DNA of 64,000 nt from NCBI RefSeq assembly GCF_033807575.1, contig NC_084711.1, positions 8,990,001 through 9,054,000 on the forward strand. Reading direction: 5' to 3'. The stretch is from Cydia pomonella (Eukaryota > Arthropoda > Insecta > Lepidoptera > Tortricidae). Shown one piece after another: positions 57,070 through 64,000 of this stretch. Position numbers and translations under genes: made by a program. Below the pieces are notes generated by a model. It was not told the origin of the DNA and did no database searches. It saw only the letters and a program-made list of their open reading frames with translations. Positions within the stretch are counted from its first letter, which is position 1, and each line of letters begins with the position of its first letter.

Positions 57070-57544
57070 GGGTTGTTTCCATCTACAAATCTTAGGGCAG
57101 AATTGTATCCCAATAAATTCTTTTGGATTATAAGAACATGTTAAACTACTTTTAGGGGATCTGTAATGACCATATTTTTGTAAATATTGAATTTAAAATA
57201 TCTTTTGGCACGCGTCACGTGACCAAACTCGAAACGTCATTGAAGATTCTGATGACGTCACAACTCTCGGATTGACACTGTTGACAGTTAGGCGATATAC
57301 AACAAATGACAAATGTCAGTTGACAGTTCGTATCTTCTACGTGTGTATGTAGTTATGTGTCAAACCGTAAACTGTGACGTCACACAATTTTCAAAGAGCG
57401 TTTTGGGCGCGAAAGCATCTGTCAAAATATATTTTGTTAATTTAACATATTTAAAGCCGTTTTTAGTATAAAAGTGGAATTTTAGGGCAACTTTTAGTTA
57501 ATATAGAACGTAATACAAGCGTTTCAAAAAATTGGAAACAACCC
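57070..57544. mobile_element. TA-flanked element with GGGTTGTTTCC termini
   Basis: Ends are TA|GGGTTGTTTCCATCT and AATTGGAAACAACCC|TA. The interior (475 bp) is rich in GTGACGTCA/TGACGTCAC motifs and in TGTCAGTTGACAG short palindromes. No transposase is present. TA duplication suggests a Tc1/mariner-type origin (inference). Confidence 0.82.
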
Positions 57545-57599
57545 TATTATATAACCTATAAAACTTAATCTATATCTAAAAATAAATAAAACTAATCTT

Positions 57600-58010
57600 A
57601 AAATCAATAATTAAAAACTATCCCCCTGCGGCATGGTGCAGTAGATTCTGGCAGCATTTCCTCGTATAATACTTATTCTCTGTGCGAGGAAGCTGCCAGC
57701 TCTACGATCACCGGTGGCGTCTGCTATTTTTTAGCTAATTCCTTAAATAGTGTAGACGCGTTCGGACCCCACGGGCTAAGGGTCTCGACGCCAAAAGGTA
57801 CGAAATCATATTCGGGGCGGCGACCCCTATATTTGGTCTTTTTTTATTTTTCGGCCGCCTTTGCCGTCGCGTCGCCTTTTGAGGTTGTGCCGTGGAGATG
57901 AGACGGGGCTAGGGCATGGCTAGGGTGTTAACGCATGTGGCGTCCCAAGCCAGCACCCGTCCCATCCCACGGAATTAGTGACAATCCGTCCGGTCTCACC
58001 ATCGTCTCTT
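57600..58010 (-). pseudogene. Retrotransposon-like C-terminal fragment (copy 3)
   Basis: On the minus strand VRPDGLSLIPWDG is followed after a frame break by LHGTTSKGDATAKAAE, then RPEYDFVPFGVETLSPWGP, DATGDRRAGSFLAQRI and NAARI. The order RPDG..PW..H-L-x-G-T..F-V-P-F-G-V-E-T-L-x-P-W-G-P is the recurrent tail of a lepidopteran retrotransposon protein, and copies 1 and 2 lie at 7195 and 29665. Stops and frameshifts make it non-functional. Confidence 0.62.
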
Positions 58011-58382
58011 TTAAAATACCAGCAGGCTATTCTTATACTATTTTAGTGCTATATATTATTCAAAGTACGGTTGTAACATGGCAAACCTGCATGGTGCAGC
58101 CACCGCGCGCACTGGCCGGTAATAAAAAAATATGCCCTTTTCGCTCGTCTTTTGTTTTTCTTCGGGTGAAATTTACTCGACAATTTGAAGGCGAGTCGCA
58201 CGACTCAAATAACATTTATCTAATGTTATTCAAGCTTAAACGCTATATTATTATATAAAAAAGATTTCTTACTTAATGGGCTGCCCCCTAACGCAGGTAA
58301 AGATTGTATATATGTATAATAGTTTTAAGTTCTGCTTGTGTTTTAACCTAATCCGAGTCTTATTTGTACGTCACTGGCTCTT

Positions 58383-59085
58383 GTAACCGAATGAGGCTTG
58401 GGTTAGGTTCCGACCCGACCAGGTGGAGCCTCACCACCCTGGATAGGGTGATGGCTGATGAGGCGACGATGGTGGAGGTATGGTGGGACCCCCCCACCGG
58501 ATCGGGCGTGCGACGTGCACCTCAGTGTGCGACGCAGCCATGTGCAGGGCGGGACGGCCTACTAATACACGAGTGTACTGGTGGACGGAGGAGGTTGCGG
58601 TTCTTCGTCTCGTCTGCAACAGTGCGTGCCGAGCGTACACCCGGTGCAGGCGGGGACGAAGTCACACTGAGGAGGAGGAGGAGCTCCTGTACAGGGCCTT
58701 CAAACTGGCCAAGGAGACTCTTTGCAAAGCGATACCCAAAGCCAAAGAGCCGGCACATGAGGAGTTCCTGGTTACACTGGATCGGGATCCGTGGGGGCGA
58801 CCGTACAAAGTTGTCCGCAATAAGTTACGCCATGCCCCTGGTATAGATTCCCTAGAACCGGGACTCCTTAATAGTATAGTGACAGGCCTATTCCCACCCA
58901 GCGTTGTGGCGGCCATACTGAAGAGCGAGAGACTGTGGGAGGTTGTGGCCTCCTTCTGCGAAACCGACATTTCACAGAAAGAGGCCTTGGAGCGGGAGCG
59001 CGAAGAAAGGGCTGATGCGCTCCCGATCTGGCGCAGACGTACAGGGAGGAGGCAGGCGCATTTTGCTGCCCGTCAATACCCCTAG
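58383..59085 (+). pseudogene. R1-clade non-LTR retrotransposon fragment, internally deleted
   Basis: The + frame from about 58480 reads VYWWTEEVAVLRLVCNSACR, then LYRAFKLAKETLCKAIPKAK, then FLVTLDRDPWGRPYKVVRNK and LRHAPG. This is the linker between endonuclease and RT domains in R1/TRAS-type elements (Y-W-W-T, D-x-D-P-W-G-x-P-Y-K). It then jumps to LWEVVASFCETDISQKEALE, REREERADAL and an Arg-rich end, which resembles the C-terminus of the same protein. The whole RT catalytic domain is missing, so the copy arose by internal deletion around 58870-58915. The upstream part from 58383 (DPTRWSLTTLDRVMADEA) is in another frame. Confidence 0.7.
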
Positions 59086-59313
59086 TGGAGTCCGTGGGTG
59101 AGGGGCCCACAATGGAAGACTCCACACGTCTGAGGCAGGGATTGTAGCGTATTCAATCCAAGAATATGCACAACAAAAAAAGATGAATTTTAATAGGGTA
59201 GACACTGTAGCAACATTGAATATTAATTAATATCTTGATGACATATTTTGGAGATATTTCCAAAATACGTGAATGGCGGCGCTCAGTATTTATTTGCTAA
59301 ATATTAAAAGACA

Positions 59314-59418
59314 ATGGGTAGAAAATATTGTGTGATAGGTTGTACGAGTGAAAGCTTTACTGATTGTGGAATATATTATAATATAAGAGAAGAGAATATA
59401 ATATTAATATTTTCATCG
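59314..59418 (+). pseudogene. THAP-like zinc-finger first exon (orphan)
   Basis: An ATG frame of 35 codons starts MGRKYCVIGCTSES and ends IILIFSS immediately before a strong donor (TTTCATCG|gtaagc). THAP domains begin with M-x-x-x-C-x(2-4)-C and have a F-x-x-F-P/S stretch about 25 residues later; this exon fits the first two Cys and the spacing. The remaining C-x2-H ligands and the C-terminal AVPTIF box would be on a following exon that I could not find before the repeats begin at 60437. It could be the remains of a P-element-like transposase or a truncated THAP gene. Confidence 0.4.
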
Positions 59419-60440
59419 GTAAGCCACAATTATTCAATTTTACGATAAAAATACAAGACAATATTGCCACACTCATTAGGGTGACTATGATGTCGGCACG
59501 ATGCGAATCGGTCTTATAGCGTTCTTTTTACTGTACTTAATGTAAAATTAAGTTTGTCTAAATATATATGCCTCTTTAGTTCGGCATGCCTAATTTGGCC
59601 GATGTAATGAAAGCTACAGGGCCAGTGATAAATTATCTTTTCGTCTCGACCCCTTTCGTCAGATATAAAATCTAGATAAATGAGAAAGGTGTAATTTAAA
59701 AGAAAAAAAAAATTTTTTTATTCTAAATGGTGCCTTTCTTGGGAAAACAGCGAGTGCTTTACAACCGAGCCTTTTTTTAAACAATCGTTTTTTTGTGACT
59801 CTGCAGTTTCGACTTAAGTTCGGATTACGCAATATCCGTGAGTGTCCAAGCACGAATTTAATCAAACAATGGATAGTCAGATTTGAGGCTACTGGATGGA
59901 CAGAAATCCAAAGTCCTTAAATATAACAGACTCACATTCATACATAATATTTTCTTACTGAAACGGTTTGTCAAACTATTTATATATATGTTATCGATTC
60001 TATGGACATAGATTTCCGTTAGTAGAAAAAGCGGAAAAATTTAAAAATTTACTTGTAATCACAGATCTACGATGATGCTTACACTTAAAAGATAACTGAA
60101 GTAAGCAAGAGAAGCCATCACGTATATTTTATGAATATACCATGAGTGCGAAAGAGGCAGACTACAAATGAAAAAACGTGATTATTTTTCATGTCCCCAA
60201 CGACCGACATTTATTTGTAAATTTTAATTTCGAAAACATATCCGGCATCGTAACTCGTTAATTTTAAATTAGAAAATATAAATATAACCGGGAAGAAAAC
60301 TTTTTAAAACGCATTGCAATCAAAATAGCAGCAGAAATTAAAAAGTAAAGGTTTTCATCTCATCTTAAATCTCTCAAAACTAAATATTATCGTATTAATA
60401 ATACTATCGAGAGATTTAACACAAAATGCCAAAACGTTAA

Positions 60441-61709
60441 GAGGGATCTATACCACGTGATCTTCCATATAAAAAGAGAAAACGATTTTCCGCTTCTAAA
60501 TATAAAAAAAAAAAGGAGAAGAATGTTTGGTGGGATCAAGAAGTGCAAGAAGCAGTGTGTGAAAAGAAAAAGTTGTGGTTGGATTGGTTAGCCAAGATTA
60601 AGTTAGTTAAGATCGGATGAAGAATTGCAGGAGATGGGAACTAGAATGCATAGATCTTTTGAAAGGAAAGGAATGAAAATAAATGTGAGCAAGATGAAAG
60701 TAATGGTATTTGAAAAGGGAGAGAGTATGAAAAACTGAAGTTTTGATTGGTCAAGAAAGAGTTGAACAAGTGAAAGAGTTTGTGTATCTGGGAACCTTGT
60801 TCACTAGGGACGGTAAACATGATGAAGACATTGAAAGGAGAGTGAATGCTGGAAATCGTGTGAATGGGGCACTCAACGCTTTTATGAGCAGCCAGAAGGT
60901 GTCGCAAAAAGCACGGTTGGCTGTGCATAGAGGGGTGTTGGTGCCTACACTTATGTATGGTAGCGAAAGTTGGGTATGGCAGAAAAAACATCAGAGTCAA
61001 GTGAATGCAGTGGAAATGAGAACGTTGAGAAGTGTGTGTGGTGTAAAATTACAAGATAGAATTAGGAACAGTGTGATAAGGGAAAAGTGTGGACTGAACG
61101 AAGATGTAGTGACAAAAATTGAGAAAGGTATGTTGAGATGGTTTGGACACGTGGAAAGAAGGTTAACAAAGAGAGTGTATAAGGGGAAGTAGAAGAGGGG
61201 GCTGGAAGAGGGAGGGGTAGACCTTGGCGGACTTTCTCTGATCAAATTGGGGAAATCCTGAAGAAAGGCCAGGTCAAGAGCACCCTAAACCGACGAGCGT
61301 GTATGAGGAATGTCATGAAAGTCAAGGAAGCGAACGAGGTATGTCAGGATCGTAGCAAGTGAAAATCCGTGGTCTCTGCCTACCCCTCCGGGCAATAGGC
61401 GTGATTATATTTATGTATGTAAATATTTTCCATTCTCCATAATTTTTTAGTATGTTATTGACACAATGAAAAATTAAGTTTATAGGTATTCCTTTTTTTT
61501 TCAAATTTTCAATACAAACAAAACATAAATATTTTTACTTTATAAAAAGTGACACATATAAACCTAGAATATATTATACTGAAGCGATCGACATCAAAAT
61601 CAAAGTGATTTGTTAAGATTTAGTTAGTTGAAAACGTTTCCTCCCGAAATGGAATTTCATAGAAAAAGTAGCATTATTTTGTTAGGATCGCAAAGCTAAT
61701 GCTTCCCTC
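60441..61709. mobile_element. TTAA-flanked element interrupted by an RTE insertion
   Basis: The left end TTAA|GAGGGATCTATACCACGTGA to about 60505, and the right part from about 61490 (ATATTATACTGAAGCG, ATCAAAGTGATTTGTTAAGA) to GCTTCCCTC|TTAA, match the uninterrupted copy at 50642-50892. Between them lies an RTE retrotransposon fragment. The element was therefore split by a later retrotransposon insertion. Confidence 0.82.
60505..61415 (+). pseudogene. RTE-type retrotransposon fragment, internally deleted
   Basis: The + strand starts NVWWDQEVQEAVCEKKKLW (the linker after the endonuclease domain), then jumps to MKINVSKMKVMVFEKGES, VKEFVYLGTLFTRDGKHDED, IERRVNAGNRVNGALNAFM, VLVPTLMYGSESWVW, VNAVEMRTLRSVCGV and GMLRWFGHVERRL. 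These are the RT thumb and C-terminal motifs typical of RTE elements. The catalytic domain is deleted at about 60600-60660. A stop at 61190 and small frame changes follow, and the coding similarity continues to about 61345. The 149-codon ATG frame at 60743-61192 is part of it. Confidence 0.88.
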
Positions 61710-62019
61710 TTAAGTAATTCGGCTTTTCTTTTTCTTATGTGTCGCAGACGTAAATGAGCCCTGAGAAAAGATCCTGGCCAAACTATTTCCATGTTACCCT
61801 AATATCCCACATACATATGCCTTATGGTTACCCTAATTAGAAGAAGATACAACACTTCTCATGTAGACACACTTTTTGGTACACTATCCGGTTTATTTAG
61901 TTTATTACTCTAAGTCCGTGGTCAAATGTTTAGATACATAGAATATCAACAGCTTTATAATTGTCTTGAATGGCTTTAAATAAGTTTCTTTACACGATGC
62001 GACATATAATAGTTATTTG

Positions 62020-62574
62020 CAGGGGTCGGACAAAAAGTGCGGATGACGTAAAAATGACGTAATCTTGCACACAGGATGATGTTTGAGTTTGTATTTAAAC
62101 TTCCGTGTGACATGTAGTAACAAAGTAGTATTAATGAAGTAACAAAATAATCGTAAATAAATCCATGGAATTAATAATACGGGTGGTAGGATGATGTAGT
62201 GAATAAAGTAAATTTCACGAAACTTGTTACCATAAGGTATAATTATTTGAAATTAGTTAGAACAAGTCTGTGGGATTGCCACAATATTCAAGTAAAGATG
62301 ACATTTTAGAGCGTTTTCTTATACATTAGTAAATATAAATTTTAGCTAAATATAATCGTGAAGATACAATAGCTAAACAATAACGAAGTCAATTTATTGC
62401 TCATCTGATTGACAATGTGTCAGTCAAAAACGTACTTACTCATTTCAAGTGGCGATATCGTTTAATAAAGAGGTTGATAAATGATAAGTGATAATTGTTT
62501 ATGAAAATCAAAAATACTATTTGAAATCACCTATAAGTGGTTTGACGTCATCCGCACTTTTTGTACGACCCCTG
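62020..62574. mobile_element. hAT-type MITE with perfect 8-bp target duplication
   Basis: The termini are CAGGGGTCGGACAAAAAGTG, CGGATGACGT and ACGTCATCCGCACTTTTTGT, ACGACCCCTG (about 30 bp, one or two mismatches). GTTATTTG flanks both sides exactly (62012-62019 and 62575-62582). CA-GGG ends and an 8-bp duplication are established for hAT transposons. The 555-bp interior is AT-rich without transposase. The perfect duplication points to a fairly recent insertion. Confidence 0.92.
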
Positions 62575-62589
62575 GTTATTTGTTTTAAA

Positions 62590-62990
62590 GCCTGACCAGC
62601 GCCTAGTGAGTATTGTATTCTTTGCTGACCAGTAATATATGATCAGATGATCACGCACCATATTGCGGAAATTAAGTGGAACTACATTTTTCATACTAAA
62701 CTGAACTGTCACTCTTTAGATGAGAATAACTACGCCCTCTTGACAATGATCATATATTTCGTCGGGCTTTACAAGGGGGCAAAGTTGTTGTTTAACCGCT
62801 CGTGGTAATATTGATATCCTGAGCAAGTGAAAGATACCAAAATTGAACGAGCACAAGCGTAGCGAGTGCTTCGAGAAGTGGAATCTTGAGCATTGCGAGG
62901 GATTCAAGGCACGAGGGTTAAACAAACTTTGCATCCGAGTGAAACACAATATTTTTCATCACACTACCGCGAGGAAAATACTAATTATGA
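62590..62990. repeat. Interspersed repeat upstream of mRpL16
   Basis: Blocks such as CTGACCAGCGCCTAGTGAGT, ATGATCAGATGATCACGCAC, CGTCGGGCTTTACAAGGGGG, AGCGTAGCGAGTGCTTCGAG and GGGATTCAAGGCACGAGGGT are recognisable from other moth sequences and form one repeat. Frames on both strands here (up to 103 codons) belong to the repeat and not to a gene. Confidence 0.5.
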
Positions 62991-63506
62991 AAAATATCAA
63001 AAAAATCAAACCAAATCCAAATGAACGTAATAAAAAATTTATCAATCAACGTCCTCATTTAAAAGTCTTTTCTACCAGTGAAATAAGGAAACACTTAAAA
63101 TTTGCATCTGATTACTTTGCCCCACATGTGGATAAAATGCAACATTCTCGTTAGTTTTTGAATTAATACTCCTTGAAAATGACAGTTCTCTTCATGTTCT
63201 CTTTTCAGATTTTGCATGCAAGGAATAAAAATCATTTGTTTAGGTAAGTATATTAATATATCACTTGATATGTCTTCTTCTCGCATTGTGTCGCATAGTG
63301 TAAAGACGTTATAATTGTCGATTTAAAAAAAGTAGCCAGCTTAATAAAATTAATTTGACGTTGACTTGACGTTGACTTGACAATGACACAAAGATTGAGG
63401 TTATAATAATGTTTAGAATATAACCAGTTTTGGTTTTTGTACCAGTAGAATAATCTGTATAAAAAAATACAACATACAATCTTTCATTTAGATTTCTAAA
63501 AATACC

Positions 63507-64000
63507 ATGATTTCAAGACAAACATTTGGCCTTTCTATTGGTAGTAAAATATTCTATCAATTCAGAAGTTTAAAGCACACGATTAGTAAACGGGTACCCG
63601 TTGCAATATTAACATATATTTTTTATATTTTCAGGCCTTTTGCGTTTAAATGGGCTTCAATTAACGTGTGTAGCTGGAATAAAGTACTTCCCACCTCCCA
63701 AGAATTATGATGGTAGGTACATTATTTACACAGTTTAATTTGCAATATGCAGTGTTTCGGTAATTTGGCAATATTACTATTTGTATAGCCTGTTATTTAA
63801 CTAGCTTCTAATGTCTATAGATATCGAGATTCCTGAACGCCAGAGGCTGCGTCCTCTGGACAAAGTGCCAACATATCCTGCTAATTTGAAACCACCAAAA
63901 ATGCAGAAAAGATTGCGATACATGCGTGGTCCTGAGCTTCTGCACAATACGCTACAGTTAAAGCAGTATGGTGTTATTGTACGTATTTTTAATCAAACAA
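63507..64000 (+). CDS. mRpL16: Mitochondrial ribosomal protein L16, 5' part (runs off the window)
   Basis: The exons are 63507-63585 (donor GTAAAC, phase 1), 63635-63712 (GTAGGT) and 63821-63978 (GTACGT); the fourth intron sequence begins at 63979 and the gene continues beyond the edge. The first ~50 residues are Ser/Lys/Arg/Phe-rich (MISRQTFGLSIGSKIFYQF) as in a mitochondrial presequence. Diagnostic parts are AGIKYFPPPKNYDDIEIPER, RLRPLDKVPTYPANLKPPK and KRLRYMRGPELLHNTLQLKQ, YGVI, which match the animal mL16 N-terminal extension and the start of the L16 fold (M-R-G-P-E). The protein belongs to the large mitoribosomal subunit near the peptidyl transferase centre. The exon 1 donor at 63585 was chosen over GTACCC at 63593 because only it keeps the frame into exon 2. 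A CCATGA start context is present. Confidence 0.94.

Noticed and set aside
60743..61192. 149-codon ATG frame as a host gene
   Set aside because: The motifs VKEFVYLGTLF, VLVPTLMYGSESWVW and GMLRWFGHVERR are RTE reverse-transcriptase C-terminal motifs, so it is a retrotransposon remnant.
62843..63154. 103-codon + frame upstream of mRpL16
   Set aside because: Its first half falls in a familiar interspersed repeat (GCGTAGCGAGTGCTTCGAG), and the Lys/Asn-rich second half has no recognised domain or splice signals.

Overview
The window looks like nuclear DNA from a moth or butterfly (Lepidoptera). The base composition is AT-rich, genes have several exons with GT-AG introns, and the intergenic DNA is dense with repeats of types familiar from lepidopteran genomes: tRNA-derived SINEs, non-LTR retrotransposon fragments (CR1, RTE and R1 types) and many short foldback or terminal-inverted-repeat elements. 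I see no bacterial operons, CRISPR arrays, rRNA genes or convincing free-standing tRNA genes. All calls come from reading the sequence; no database search was run.

Positions 1 to about 45,600 contain no gene that I can complete. Near the left edge are two candidate first exons on the + strand: one ends at a strong donor at 185/186, and one encodes a signal-peptide-like start at 1072-1140. The rest is AT-rich intergenic or intronic DNA filled with repeats. The main ones are a ~650 bp near-perfect palindrome at 13331-13976, a TA-flanked mariner-like element family with three copies (14754, 30020, 36577), a CR1 retrotransposon nested in the third of these copies, four foldback units at 25.1-26.1 kb, a degenerate GC-rich tandem array at 40.5-41.1 kb, and a ~1.8 kb inverted-repeat-bounded region at 42.05-43.85 kb.

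From 45.6 to 56 kb lies a compact gene block. It holds a YIL108W-like putative zinc metallopeptidase (two coding exons, +), a complete five-exon glycolipid transfer protein gene (GLTP, +), and a TMEM17-type ciliary transition-zone membrane protein gene (about four exons, -) that converges on GLTP. The introns of GLTP and TMEM17 carry SINEs and foldback elements.

From 56 to 63.4 kb is another repeat-rich stretch. It holds a TA-flanked element, a retrotransposon C-terminal fragment, an internally deleted R1-type fragment, an orphan THAP-like exon, an RTE fragment nested inside a TTAA-flanked element, and a hAT-type element with a perfect 8 bp target duplication. At the right edge the first three exons of a mitochondrial ribosomal protein L16 gene (mRpL16, +) begin and run off the window.

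The four recognisable genes have unrelated household roles: proteolysis, glycolipid transfer, ciliary gating and mitochondrial translation. I found no evidence of a coordinated or novel gene system. The most interesting material is the layered transposon history and a few orphan exons.
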